A stretch of DNA of 64,000 nucleotides from Heterocephalus glaber (Eukaryota > Chordata > Mammalia > Rodentia > Bathyergidae), in assembly GCF_000247695.1 (NCBI RefSeq), contig NW_004624734.1, positions 36,686,761-36,750,760 on the forward strand. Direction: 5' to 3'. Below, one piece after another: positions 20,953 to 31,884 of this stretch. The notes beneath the pieces were generated by a model that saw only the letters and a program-made list of their open reading frames with translations, ran no database searches and was not told the origin of the DNA. The stretch's first letter is position 1. Every line of letters begins with the position of its first letter. Both the position numbers and the translations under genes were made by a program.

Positions 20953-21363
20953 TGTTACAGTTTATGTCTAGATGTCCCCCAAACCCTCATGTGCTCATAG
21001 ATGGGATTTTGGGGAGGTGACTAGACCATGGGGGTGTGATAGTCATTTGTGGTTTAGTCCATTGATGAGTTTATAGCTAAATGTGATGTTGGGAGGTGAA
21101 GTCTACCCGAAGAGGTGTCACTGGGAGAGTAGCCTAGAAGAGTTTATCTCCTTCCCTTTTCCCTTGATTATGTTCTCTGCTTCCTGCTGCCATGCCATGA
21201 GCCTTTTCTCCTCTGTGATGCCCCTCTCCCATGCTGCCCTGCCTTAGAGCCGGCTGACTATGGACTGAAACCTCCACTCCTGTGAGCCATAATAAATCTT
21301 TCCTCCTTAGAGTTTTGAGTGTCCTGTGTGACTCAGCAATGAGAAAGTAACTAAGTCAGCAAC
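20953..21363 (+). mobile_element. MaLR-like LTR inserted in a B1-like SINE
   Basis: 'ctgttacagtttatgtctagatgtccccc' start and 'cataataaatctttcctcctt…aagtaactaagtca' end, in the same plan as 19146-19518. The SINE halves on both sides show it is a later insertion. Confidence 0.62.
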
Positions 21364-21446
21364 CAGTCCATGTTGAACTCTCAGTGATGCTCCTGCTACA
21401 GCCTCCTGAGTGCTAGGGTTATAGATGTGTGCCTTATGCCCAGCAC
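21364..21446 (-). repeat. B1-like SINE, second part (split by an LTR)
   Basis: 'tgttgaactctcagtgatgctcctgctacagcctcctgagtgctagggtt' completes the SINE begun at 20893. Confidence 0.8.
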
Positions 21447-21449
21447 AAA

Positions 21450-21975
21450 AAGCATATTTGAGCAAAGTTAAATCGGGCACTGGACTAGATCATCGTCGAG
21501 GTTAACAGAGGTGAATGATTCAGGACTCTCCCCTAAAGTTGCTCACAAACTATTAAAATAGTTAGACAACATGAGCAAAACTCACTCTCCTGAGCTAAAA
21601 ATATTTGTAGACAAGAAGCTATCATTGAAATTAAATGTGGCAGACATGTCCAAGGCGTGTTGCAGGGGTTCTATCCCTTTACGATGGATCAGTGTGCAGA
21701 GATGGCAACTAGGAAGCAAGTGAACAATATTGGAATGGTAATACAAAGAAACAGTATCATGTTGGGAGCCTTGAGACAAGTTTAAATAATGGGTGTGTAG
21801 CAGAGAAATCTGTCACTGGACAGGATCCAGTGAGGTCCTCAAAGCAGAGATTGTGAACCTTGACTCACCTGGGACAGATGGCAATTTCACTGACTTCCAT
21901 CACAAAAAAAAAAAAAAAAATTCAGAATGCATCAATAAAAGGGATAAAGAGCCTTAGGTGGAATTTTAAAAGTAC
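21450..21975. other. Unique sequence with one poly-A run
   Basis: Apart from a 19-base A run at 21903-21921, nothing could be assigned. Confidence 0.35.
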
Positions 21976-21982
21976 ACATTTG

Positions 21983-22062
21983 GGGCCTGGGATTTAGCTC
22001 AGTGGTTCTGCTGTCTGCCTTGCAAGTGCAAGGTCCCGAGTTTGATCCCTGATACCAAAAAA
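21983..22062 (+). repeat. ID-like SINE
   Basis: Sense copy; flanks 'aaaagtacacattt' and 'aaaagtacactttc'. Confidence 0.93.
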
Positions 22063-22239
22063 GTACACTTTCAAAGAAATAGTGATAGCCCTCAAAAGGG
22101 AGAAAGGAGACTTGTGGCCTAGAGCTAGATATATTTATTTAGATTTGAGGGTGTCCCTAGGATGGGTTATCTAGGATGTGTATTTTAGTGTCTGTTAGGT
22201 TTGCCCACTGGTGGGCTATATTAAATGCAAACCAACAGA

Positions 22240-22388
22240 CCCAAGTCTGATGGCGCATACCTGTAATCCTGGTACTTGGGAGGCTGAGGCAGTTGGATTG
22301 CTCCAAGTTTGAGGCTACCCTGGGCTACATAGTGAGTGCAAGGCCAGCCTGAACTACACAGGAAGACCCTGTCTCAAAAAAAAAAAGA
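22240..22388 (+). repeat. B1-like SINE with duplicated right part
   Basis: Sense copy ('tctgatggcgcatacctgtaatcc…ccctgggctac…gcctgaactac…ctgtctc'). Confidence 0.88.
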
Positions 22389-22529
22389 ATGCAGACCATT
22401 TATGTGTGTTTGAAGCTGAGATGTCCTGCTCTCTTCATAGTTGGCTTCCTGAGGATGGGGTTGGTAGGTGGAGGCACAATTTACAGGTGAAAGACACAGG
22501 CTCACAGCCTGGTTTACAGGTTTTGAAAA

Positions 22530-24060
22530 AAGTCATTAATTTTATTAGTACACTTTATAATGTATGACATTTACATTCATCTTAAGGAGTAGCTACATGC
22601 ACATAACATATCTCGATTTTTAAACATTTGCTTTCCCATCCCCACCTACCTCCCTCCATCTCTAGATTCCCTTTCTATTATTACTTTAGTTCATATTTAT
22701 GACATATAATGTTTATATCCATTGTGGGAATTAGGTACATGTACATGACACATCTTAAATCTTTTTATATCCCGTTTCCCTCTCCCTCTCACCTTGCCTG
22801 TAGACTTTTGGACCCCCTTCCTGTTTGCAAAAGACCTATCCCACTGTTTCCTCTATCAACCCTTTATTTTACTCTTTATTTACACTTTGTCTTACTCAAA
22901 TGAGAGATCTTATATGGTATTTAAGCTTGTATGTCTGATTTATTTCACTTAACATTATATTTTCCAGGTAAGTCCATTTTCCTACAAATGTCTTGAATTT
23001 ATCCTTTATAGACAAGTAGTATCCCATTGTGTATAGATGCCACATTTTCTTCATCCATTTTTCTGTTTATGGACACATGGACTACTACCAGGATTTGACT
23101 ATTATGAATTGTAGTGCTATAAACGCTGGCATGCATGTATTGCTATATACTATGATGTCTTTACTCTTTGGGGAAGATACTTAGAAGGGAAACAGCTGGA
23201 TCAAATGGAATTTCTAATTTTAGTTCTTGGAGAAATATTCATACTAATTTATAGAATGGTTGTACTGATCTACATTCCTACCAACAATGTAGAAGGGTTC
23301 CTTTTCACTAGAGCCTTGCCTGTATTTATTATTTGATTTCTTGATGATTGCCATTCTCTCTGGTATAGATGAGCACATAGTGTTGTTTTAATTTGCATTT
23401 CTTTAGTGGCAGAGATGGTGAACATTTTTTCATGTTTATTGGCCATTTGTACTGCTGAGAAGTGTCTGTTGATTTTACTTGCTTGTTTTGATTGGGTGGT
23501 CTTTTATTTGGGGTGGTCTAATTTTTTTGAGTTCTTTATATATTCTAGATATTAGTCCTCTATCTGAGGAATAGGTGGCAAAAATTTTTTCCCATTCTGT
23601 AGGTTGATTCTTCACTCTGCTGATTGTTTCCTTTTCTGTGCAGAAGCTTCTTAATTTGATATGGTCTCATCTGTTGATTCTCGGTACTATGGTATTTTCT
23701 GCACACAGTTAATTACAACTGTGGTTCTGTTCAGACAGTCCTTGCCCATGCCTATGACTTCGCAAGTTTTACCTATTTTATCTTCCAGCAGGTTAAGTAT
23801 CTTTGGTTTAACATTTAGTTCTTAGATCCATTTTGGTTTTAGTTTAGTACACGGTAAGAAATAGGCTCTAGATTCAGTCTTCTGCATGTGGATAGTCAAT
23901 TTTCCAGCAACATTTATTAAAGAGGTTATCTTTCATCCAGTGAATGTTTTGGGCCCCTTTTCCAAAGATCAAATAGGGTGGTTTCTGCACCCTCTATTCT
24001 GTTCCAGTGATCCTCATGTCCATTTTGCCACATCTTGATTGAATTCTTTCATCAAGGGCA
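22530..24060 (-). mobile_element. L1 3' region, antisense, two tails in tandem
   Basis: Two reverse-complement L1 tails start at about 22540 and 22690. They are followed by a long L1 3' region including 'agtagtatcccattgtgtatag', 'tgcatttctttagtggcagag', and 'ctgattgtttccttttctgtgcagaagcttcttaatttgat'. It is a 5'-truncated L1 with many mutations. Confidence 0.85.
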
Positions 24061-24810
24061 CAAAAAACTGAGGACCAAGGAAGCAAGGGTCTGGTTTCTT
24101 GCTATGTCAGGACCTAGCTTCCCAGTGACAATCCAAATCACTATCTCAATATATCCAGGTGTGTTGGGGTCTTTCATAGCAAGGAACAGTGGGGAGATGG
24201 AATAAGAAGAGACAGTAGACATTCCAGACTTGTTTCATCCCTTCTTGGACCCAGACCTCTCCTCCCTTTCCTGTGGAAATGAAAGTAAGTAGATACTGAC
24301 TTCCTCGTGCCAGTATCTGTGTATTCTGTCCATTCATCTAGGGGAAGGAAAGTAGGGGTGGTGGTTTAATGCTCTAGCCCTGAGGAAGTTTGGAGAAACC
24401 ACTTGTGTGTAAAGAAAAAAAAATCCAACTTTTAAAGTTCCATTTTGCTATGCTAGTTACAGGATTATCTGAAGTTCTTCAGCTCCTCTTTGGGAACCTC
24501 TTTAAGACCCTGCCTGGTTGAGGCAGGAGATTAGGGCATGGCAAACTAGCTGGGGAATTAGGTGTGACCTGTTAATTACAAAACTCCAGGAACAGTTCCC
24601 AAAGCCCTCCACGTGGAACCAATTAGAGTAGAATCTTCAGCTCTTCTCAGGAAAACTTGAGCAGGTTTTTGATAGGATGACTTAGACCTGAGGAGTGGGA
24701 GATATAAAAAGACAGTCACCAGCAAACCGGGGCCACTGTTAACTCTTGTAGTGGCCCACCTTATTGTTTTCAGGATGTATCTCTTTTCTTACATACATTT
24801 ATTTATTTTT
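24061..24810. other. Unique sequence, no gene seen
   Basis: No exon-like or repeat structure could be supported. Confidence 0.35.
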
Positions 24811-24814
24811 GAAT

Positions 24815-24955
24815 TTTTGAGACAGAGTTTTGCTGTGTAATTTAGACTGGACTTGAACTCACCATGTAGCCCAGGATGGCCTCAAACCCGTAACAGTTCT
24901 CCTGCTTCAGTTTCCCAAGTGCTGGGATTACCGATGTGCACCACTGTACCTGGCT
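24815..24955 (-). repeat. B1-like SINE with duplicated right part
   Basis: Antisense copy, moderately decayed. Confidence 0.85.
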
Positions 24956-25120
24956 TTTTCTTACCTTTAGTTGGCTCGAATTCAATTGCAGAGCTTGTTT
25001 CTTTTTCTTTCCTACCTTAAAAAAAATAAAAACTTGCTATCTTTTCCACTTGTCTTTTTAAAAAGTAAATTTTATTTTATTCCCCCCCCCTCCACTTGTC
25101 TTGACAAATTCTTTGTTCAT

Positions 25121-25530
25121 GTTGTGGCTGTATCTAGATGTCCCCCCAAAGCCTCATGAGGTCATAGGTGGGGTTTTTCAGAGGTGGCTGGATCTAGGGT
25201 GTGTGATGATGGGATTGATTCATGGTGCAATGCTACAAGTAAGGCCCCACCCTGGGTGTGCTATGGGCAGGTAGCCTGGATAGACTCCAAGGGACAGAAA
25301 GAGGGCTGCTGTTGCCACCTGCAGCATGCCACTTTACTGCTTTGTTGCTTCTCCCCGCCATGAACTATTTCTCCTCTGCAGCGTCCCTCTCCCATGCCAA
25401 CCTGCTTTGGAGCCAGCCAACTATGAACTGAAACCTTTACACACTGTGAGGTAAATAAACTTCTTCTCCTTTAACTTTGGGTTTCAGGTATTTTGTTTCA
25501 GCAATTAGAAAAATAACTAAGACAGTTCAG
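25121..25530 (+). mobile_element. MaLR-like LTR, sense
   Basis: 'tgttgtggctgtatctagatgtccccccaaag' start, 'aaataaacttcttctcctt' polyadenylation region and 'aaaaataactaagacag' end. Same family plan as 20953-21363. Confidence 0.6.
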
Positions 25531-26014
25531 AACAGAAAGAACCTAGAAACCACCTCTAGAAGGAGACTCTAGCATCCCCAAACCTGGTAACATGGTGACA
25601 TTTCAAAGATATCTTTAGCAATATCTCCTAAAACCAAACATGTCTACCCTATGTCTCAGCAGTTCAACTCCATCCACCATGGAGTGTAATGAAGATAGCT
25701 ATCAATTAGGTTTCGATGTTATTGAAATCTGTATTGTAATGTGTTTACAGAGATGCATAATATTTATCCCTCACTTTCTTAAATTTTAAGACTTTCTTAC
25801 TGTGTATAAACTAAAATGTCTAACTTTTTCTTTCTTTTAACTTTTTCTTTTTGTAGTCCTGAGGATCAAACCCAGGGGCTCACATATGTTAGGAAAACTC
25901 TCGACCACTTAGCTACATCCCTAACCCTTAAATCTATTTATTTTTTAAATCAAATTTTAAATGTCAAGTCTTAATAACCTTCCTTTACCACCTATTCACT
26001 AATTTATTATCGGT

Positions 26015-26168
26015 TTTTTGTTTTTTTTTTTGAGTCAAGGTCTCACTATATAGTGTAGGCTGGCCTTGAACTCACTATGTAGTCCAGGTTGGCTTCAAAC
26101 TTGTGGTGATCCTTCTGCCTTGGCCTCCCAAGTGCTGGGATCACAGGGCTGCACCACCACACCTGGCT
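26015..26168 (-). repeat. B1-like SINE with duplicated right part
   Basis: Antisense copy with two GGCTGG-type units. Confidence 0.9.
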
Positions 26169-26236
26169 TTATTGTCACTTTAAACCAACTAATACTATCA
26201 GGAGGTGTTTGTTTTTTTTTCCTTCGTTCTCTATAG

Positions 26237-26320
26237 AGAATGAAAGGTCTTCAGCAGGAAATTCAGATGCTCACTCAGCAAATGCAGCAGCTGCATCATC
26301 TTTGTGAAGAACTCTTGTGA
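26237..26320 (+). CDS. Candidate terminal coding exon of an unidentified coiled-coil protein
   Basis: A strong acceptor (ttttttttccttcgttctctatag) is followed by 27 open codons and a TGA at 26318-26320. The peptide runs RMKGLQQEIQMLTQQMQQLH and ends in HLCEELL, with leucines and hydrophobic residues at heptad spacing. It starts in phase 0, compatible with the exon candidate at 3938-4156. Downstream, AT-rich sequence with an AATAAA at 26586-26591 would be the 3' UTR. The gene is not recognised; a centrosomal or ciliary coiled-coil protein is only a guess. Confidence 0.55.
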   Translation, partial: RMKGLQQEIQMLTQQMQQLHHLCEELL

Positions 26321-26585
26321 CTCTAAGCTAAAGAAAAATGTATGAAACACAAAAGATCTTTGAAATATCTGGAAGGATATCTGAAATATTGCTTTCAATA
26401 ATTTTTTACAAGGAAAATTACATTTAGATGAAAAAAAGATTTTCCTGAATTATAGATCTTACTGTAACTGAGAAAAAGTCTGATTCTCCTGCCACTTGAT
26501 TAAGCCAATGACTCAAGAGACAGTGGGCATAACAGCTTTATTTAGTGAAAAAATTTAAAGACTGGAGAAGCAGAAGCTCCACTGA

Positions 26586-26591
26586 AATAAA
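26586..26591 (+). terminator. Possible polyadenylation signal
   Basis: AATAAA about 270 bp after the stop of the candidate terminal exon. No GT-rich downstream element was confirmed. Confidence 0.3.
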
Positions 26592-26599
26592 CTTCTCAC

Positions 26600-27340
26600 C
26601 AGAGAGTTTAGGATTTATGGAAACAGGATAGGAATACTGTTGGAAGGAGCTAGGCTAATAAAGGAAATGAATATTCTTTTTCTTATTTTTTGAGGATAGA
26701 TCTCCCAGAAACTCTGGTACCACCTAATTGCCCTCCTTTATGTTCTGGTGTTTCTGGTCTTAGCATCTGGTAGCTGTCTTTAGCCCTGAAGCAGGGAAGA
26801 GAGATGAGGCAAATCTAGGTGTTATAGTTCTGGACAGAACATTTCTCAGTTGATCAACAAGTCTACATGTAGAGCTGAGTAGAATCTGACCCAAAGGTTA
26901 GGATAGCAAAGGAGATGGATACAATATGAAGACAGATATGAAGCCTTTAGATTCTCTTCCAGTTGCCTATCAGTTTGTTACTGGATTCTGGGGTTCTGTA
27001 GACACCAGGGATTCTTTTCAGATTCATGGTGCCCTGAGCAAATACTTTGACAAGATCTGAGTAAAAGGTGGCAAGGTTTTACATTTATTGATGTATTTGC
27101 AGGGCTGGGGAATGAACACAGGGCCTCATGCATACTAGGCAAGTGCTTTACTACAGAGCTACATGCCTAGCCCAGGGATTTTACATTTATTAAAGGTAGG
27201 AAAAGAAGTGTGCTCTGTAGAGCAAGAGAGGACCACTGAGAAAGCTCACAGTGGCTGTAGGTTAATGGAAGATGTCTTTCATATCCCCTAATTGTTTAAG
27301 CTGATGCCAGATCTAGGCTATCCTATCCAAAATCTGCTTG
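26600..27340. other. Unique sequence with one old ID-type SINE
   Basis: An old antisense ID-type copy ('gcagggctggggaatgaacacagggcctcatgcatactaggcaagtgc') lies at about 27100-27175. The rest is unassigned. Confidence 0.45.
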
Positions 27341-27341
27341 A

Positions 27342-27430
27342 GGGCCAGGGATTTAGCTCAGTGGTTATGCTGCCTGCCTTGCAAGTGCAAGGTCTCAAGT
27401 TCTATCTCTGGTACCAAAAAAAAAAAAACA
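27342..27430 (+). repeat. ID-like SINE
   Basis: Sense copy of the 'gcctgccttgcaagtgcaagg' subtype with A tail. Confidence 0.93.
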
Positions 27431-27503
27431 ACAAAACTCCTTGATTTCATGCCAGAAGAATTGAAGACAGCACTTTCTCATTGGTCCCAGGTGCAGGGTT
27501 TTC

Positions 27504-27896
27504 TGATGGAGCCTGCCATCACTTGTCGAACAGTACCTGAATCGGGGGGTGAGGATGAAGAAAAATAAAGACAAAGAGAGTCGGGAGGGCTCCCAGAGAC
27601 CGAGCGCCCAAGTTTATTTTTCTCCTCTCTTTTATACAGCAGGTGAGTTTGGTTGTTAATCATGACCCTTATCCAGAGACACCTGCTTCCTTGTTTTCTA
27701 GTTCTTTGGGAATTCCCTACCCTCATGGGCTTCCTTGTTTCTCGGTGTTACAGAACATTCATCACGTTCCAGGGCAATCTAATTCGGCAAGGACGCGGTT
27801 CCTCATAACATAGTCTCCTTGCTCTATACAATGGAGGGTAAGATTCAAAATGGAGCCTCTTTGGCTAACACTGCTCTCCACACACCGCTCTCCACA
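27504..27896 (-). repeat. Provirus 1 3' LTR
   Basis: TG…CA ends. Carries the complements of TATAAA (27631-27636) and AATAAA (27613-27618). Differs from the 5' LTR at about ten positions by eye. Confidence 0.93.
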
Positions 27897-27910
27897 TCTC
27901 CCCCTGTTTT
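27897..27910 (-). other. Polypurine tract of provirus 1
   Basis: On the minus strand AAAACAGGGGGAGA lies immediately before the 3' LTR, the expected primer position for plus-strand synthesis. Confidence 0.75.
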
Positions 27911-29110
27911 ATATATTATGATCAAGGTCCCTTGATCACGCAGATAGACTGTGCCTGTCTTAGGCGAGGAATATAAAGAAATCCCTTACCTGTCATGGAG
28001 TCAAGAGCATCACAGTACTCTTGCTTTGTCTTAGGTTGGTGATTTCCTATACTCCTCTTACCCGTCATTGACTACCAGCCTCTGCAGGGAATTATACCAT
28101 GGGTTTAGACGGTGTAGCATGTAATTATAGACCATGAATACTTCCAGCCATCCTCATTAAAGAATGCACAAACATCTGCAGTAGCGCCGGAAGGATCATG
28201 CATCTGAGAGGCAGCCCTCCTCCAATAATTACTATGGAAATGAGTTACCGCATAAATGCAGATGTAGATGGCAGAACTTTTCTAATTTGTTCGATAAAAT
28301 CCTGTGCAGCCTGGGCTGCATCAAATTTTAGGGGTTCTGCATTTTGGAGATCTATAAGATCCAAATCTAAAAACGCATTCGCAAAACCATTATCTGATTT
28401 TCTGTTCGGGTGACACAATTGCTTATTTGACAATTGAAGTAAATTTCACTATAATAATCATAACTTTTCTGAACACTAATATTTCTTACAAGCAATACAT
28501 AAGAGCACATGACACATGCAATGACATTTCTTTTGGGATGACAAGAATTTTCAGACCAGTCCAAAACATAAGTATCAAGTCCAGTAATATTATATCTCAC
28601 GGAGGCATCCGCCACACATCTCTTCCATGGAATAGTCTTATTGGAGCATTAAAAGTCTGAGGCACTACACCAGTGGTCTCCATACCCACAGGTAGATGTA
28701 GATGGACTCCAGTGATCCCGCCTTTGCACTGATCTACCTGCCTTCCTGTCAGGGTGCGAGCACTCAGTCTGTTGATTTTGAAGAAACATATGGGGGGTTC
28801 CGATTTCTGATCCCGTATAGTTGAACAATCGGAACTTGTTCTTGTCAGGGGCCGCCGGCTCATGCAACAGCCTGGTATTGTTCACCCATACCATTACTTG
28901 TCCATTTTTTCAGCTCGTTGGATGTACAACAGGTGGATCAGGTACATAAGTCCAATAAACCTTCTCATTAAGCGTCACCATTAGATTTATCAGCAGGACA
29001 GTTGTCGGGATCATCCCAAGGGGCAGGAAAATTTCCTGCAAAACGGACCAATCTTTCAGGCAGCCACCTGGCACCTTCAGCATCCTGCGGGAAAACACAA
29101 ACATGCCCTC
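27911..29110 (-). pseudogene. Provirus 1 env remnant
   Basis: Several minus-strand frames carry envelope-like pieces: about 28970-28650 with surface-unit-like sequence (VNNTRLLHEPAAPDKNKFRL), about 28615-28440 with an N-glycosylation motif (NIT) and several cysteines, and about 28433-28245 with transmembrane-subunit-like LDLIDLQNAEPLKF. The frames are separated by stops and shifts, and the total is shorter than a full env. The exact start is unclear because env usually overlaps the integrase end. Confidence 0.7.
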
Positions 29111-29350
29111 GTCCCCATATTAATACCGGGTCGGGCCCACTCCATACACCCGTGAGGGGATCTTTCCACCTCACTTGAGCATGTGATGATTTAGTTTTAG
29201 GATGCCACAGCTGTTCTGCTGCAGTCAATCCATAAGCATCCACAATTTCCCTTTGCCAGGGGTCCGGGAAGCCCAGAATGAGCCCTAATGTGACCCACAT
29301 AACAAGGACAGGTCCGGGCATGTATGCACCGTTGTATCTGAGCAAAGTAA
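28968..29350 (-). pseudogene. Provirus 1 pol remnant: integrase C-terminal end
   Basis: The minus-strand frame contains VRWKDPLTGVWSGPDPVLIW and RGHVCVFPQDAEGARWLPER, the conserved C-terminal DNA-binding region of betaretroviral integrase. The catalytic core with its D,D,E residues is absent. Upstream it runs straight into gag-derived sequence, which marks the deletion junction. Confidence 0.85.
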
Positions 29351-30292
29351 TTGATTGGCGAGGTCCGTATATTGCCCTTCTCCTGCCAGCATGTCATAAT
29401 CAGTATCATTTCTATTAGCCCGATTTAATTCAGCTGTTCTTTGACACTGCTCGGAAAATTCTGTTTTCCAAAGGAGGTAATCTCCCCTAGACAGGCATGC
29501 CTTAGCGAGCTGTTTCCAATCTCTGGGAGGCAGCACCTCCATGCTCAACGATTCTAACATAGCCTGAGTAAAAGGTGCGGTAGGGCCATATTGCGCACAT
29601 GCCATTTTTAACACTTTAAGTTGCTTAAAAGATATCGGTCGATGGATTCTGACCATATTCCCTTGAGCATCAGCTTCCTCAAATACTGGACAAGCTAAAC
29701 GAAAGCCCTGGGTATCTTCCCCTCTGTCAACCGCATGTTGCAGGGTAGCTTGTAATGGCGACAGACACCGAGAATTGACAGACAAAGGCCTGGGTCCTGG
29801 GGAATGTTTAATCATGGCTATAAGAGGGTCAGTTTTTTTCATTAATCTTGGACCTGCAACCGGCGGGGGATCAAGACCAGCAATTATACTAGGAACTATT
29901 CCTCCCTTGCCCTGAGTCTTCTATAGGAGGCAGAGGGACAACCTCGGGAACACCAGCCTTGTCAGGCTCCTCCGAGGAAGGACTTGAGGAGGGTCCTTCA
30001 ACCCTCTCTCCCTCATGCCGAGGATCCAAACTATCTCTAATTAAAGCCCATAAACTAAAAGCATCTATAGGGATTTTAGTGGGTCCATGACCATCGTAAT
30101 AGTCCTGAAGTTGCTTCCCCACTTTATTCCATACTTCTAAATCTACTGTGCCTTCTTCAGAGAGTCAAGGACAAACTTTCTCTATGAATTCTAAAAATTA
30201 CATAATTATTGATGCCCTACCTTTGCTCCACGAGACTGAAGTATTTTTTTAAGCATATGTACAAAAAGCAGCCGGCTGTTACCAATACCCAT
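29285..30292 (-). pseudogene. Provirus 1 gag remnant (matrix and N-terminal capsid)
   Basis: An ATG at 30292-30290 starts a frame with Gly at position 2, consistent with N-myristoylation of a matrix protein, but a TAA follows at 30208-30206. Matrix-like sequence resumes (about 30122-29889, then a Ser/Pro/Glu-rich linker). From 29842 a frame of about 165 codons matches betaretroviral capsid, with PISFKQLKVLKMACAQYGPT and RDWKQLAKACLSRGDYLLWK. Capsid sequence ends after AGEGQYTDLANQ. The capsid C-terminal domain and the nucleocapsid zinc knuckles are missing. Confidence 0.88.
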
Positions 30293-30382
30293 CTTGCTAC
30301 TCCTGAGTGCATTCACTGCCCTTAATTTATTTATCCGAGCTCACAATGCGCAGTGTCCTTCACTATGGTCCCCCGTATTCAG

Positions 30383-30400
30383 GTCCCTGTTCGGGCGCCA
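30383..30400 (-). other. Provirus 1 primer-binding site, tRNA-Lys3
   Basis: The complement reads TGGCGCCCGAACAGGGAC, an exact 18-nt match to the tRNA-Lys3 3' end, 4 nt inside the 5' LTR. Confidence 0.95.
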
Positions 30401-30404
30401 CCCG

Positions 30405-30797
30405 TGACAGAGCCCGCCGTCACTTGTCGAACAGCACCTGAATGGGGGAGTGAGGATGAAGAAAAAGAAAGACAAAGAGAGTCGGGAGGGCTCCCAGAGA
30501 CCGAGCGCCCAAGTTTATTTTTCTCCTCTCTTTTATACAGCAGGTGAGTTTGGTTGTTAATCATGACCCTTATCCAGAGACACCTGCTTCCTTGTTTTCT
30601 AGTTCTTTGGGAATTCCCTACCCTCATGGGCTTCCTTGTTTCTCGGTGTTACAGAACATTCATCACGTTCCAGGGCAATCTAATTCGGCAAGGACGCGGT
30701 TCCTCATAACATAGTCTCCTTGCTCTATACAATGGAGGGTAAGATTCAAAATGGAGCCTCTTTGGCTAACACCGCTCTCCACACACTGCTCTCCACA
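30405..30797 (-). repeat. Provirus 1 5' LTR
   Basis: TG…CA ends, 393 bp. Complement of TATAAA at 30532-30537 and of AATAAA at 30514-30519, so the core promoter and polyadenylation signals look intact. Confidence 0.93.
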
Positions 30798-31085
30798 GTT
30801 TTCGAACTGTTTTCTTCGAATGTGTCCTGCATCTCTGTGATTGACAAGCATACCTACTTGCTCAGCCAGCTGCCCTTATCCTAATCTCCTGTCTCAACAT
30901 TGTCTTCAGGCCCTAATGAAACGTTAGTGTTTTCAACAAAGTGACCTTCAAATCTCTGAAAAGTAATCTGGGCAATCATCATGACCCACAGAGCAGAGAT
31001 GTTATCTATAGCCATCTAGTGGTACACTAATAATGTATTGTCCAACTGTGTGACATTTAAAATTACTGATTTTGTTTGTTTGAAA

Positions 31086-31186
31086 CGGTCTTTCTCTTTG
31101 GTCCAGGTTGGCCTCAAACTTGTGATCCTCCTACCTCAACCTCCTGAGTGAAGGAGATTACAGTGTGCACCACCATGCCTGGCTCC
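31086..31186 (-). repeat. B1-like SINE, short
   Basis: Antisense copy 'ggtccaggttggcctcaaacttgtgatcctcc'. Confidence 0.8.
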
Positions 31187-31189
31187 AAA

Positions 31190-31610
31190 ATTAGAGATTT
31201 TTAACTCAACTAAAGCAAATGAAGCTAGACTAGAATTTTTTCCTCAGTAACATTACTTTGGGCATTAAATTAATCACATATTATTTTAACATTAATAATT
31301 TTAACTATTTTATGTAGAAAGGTAATAAATCTATTTCATGTAAGTTTTAGAAAGAGAAAAATATCTGTAAATCCTTAAAGTTATGCTTGTGGTTTTACCC
31401 AAAAGCCAACTGTTTTCTATATACCCTGCTTTTCCACTATACACATATTTGATATTTGTTGAGGGCATGTATTTATGTATTTATAAAGCATATTATAAAA
31501 AAAGGAACTCAAGGGAATGACCCTCTACTGGTGGGATTTTGGGCACTGTGTTACCTAGTTATGATGGGTATTGGGAAGAGGCTTTTTATCATATCCCTTA
31601 ATAATCATTA
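31190..31610. other. AT-rich unique sequence, no gene seen
   Basis: Nothing could be supported. Confidence 0.35.
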
Positions 31611-31614
31611 TGTA

Positions 31615-31705
31615 TAGGGTTTAGGGTGTGGCTCAGTGGCAAAGCACTTGCCCTAAAATGTGTGAGGTGCTGGGTTTGGTTCCCAGCACCAAACATAAAA
31701 ACAAA
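31615..31705 (+). repeat. Old ID-type SINE
   Basis: 'agggtgtggctcagtggcaaagcacttgcc…tgctgggtttggttcccagcacc' resembles the general rodent ID element rather than the young GGTACC-ending type. Confidence 0.75.
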
Positions 31706-31884
31706 AACTGTATAAATTACTGCCTTTCTATTTTTTCTTTTCTTGCATCTATAAGAACAAAGTCACCACTGACATGGAGTGGGAAGTATTAGGGTATAAT
31801 ATCATTTATTTTCAGGAGATCCTGATATTGGTATTGTTTCACTACCTCCCCATAGAGCTGCATGTTTTTATTTGTGTGTTTGTC

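Larger units (their letters stand above)
27504..30797 (-). mobile_element. Provirus 1: betaretrovirus/ERVK-like, internally deleted
   Basis: Two LTRs of equal length (393 bp) bound the element, and the insertion is framed by a perfect 6-bp target duplication (GTTTTC at 27498-27503 and 30798-30803), the size typical of betaretrovirus-like integrase. The primer site at 30383-30400 matches tRNA-Lys3. Going 5' to 3' on the minus strand it contains the start of gag, most of the N-terminal capsid domain, a junction at about 29350-29230 to the C-terminal end of integrase, then env remnants and a polypurine tract. The rest of gag, protease, reverse transcriptase, RNase H and most of integrase are missing, leaving 3.3 kb in place of the usual 7-10 kb. 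The frames that remain are interrupted, so it is replication-defective. Confidence 0.93.

Noticed and set aside
29197..29409. Separate small gene overlapping the provirus 1 junction
   Set aside because: It is another frame of the gag/integrase junction, with no own start or conservation.
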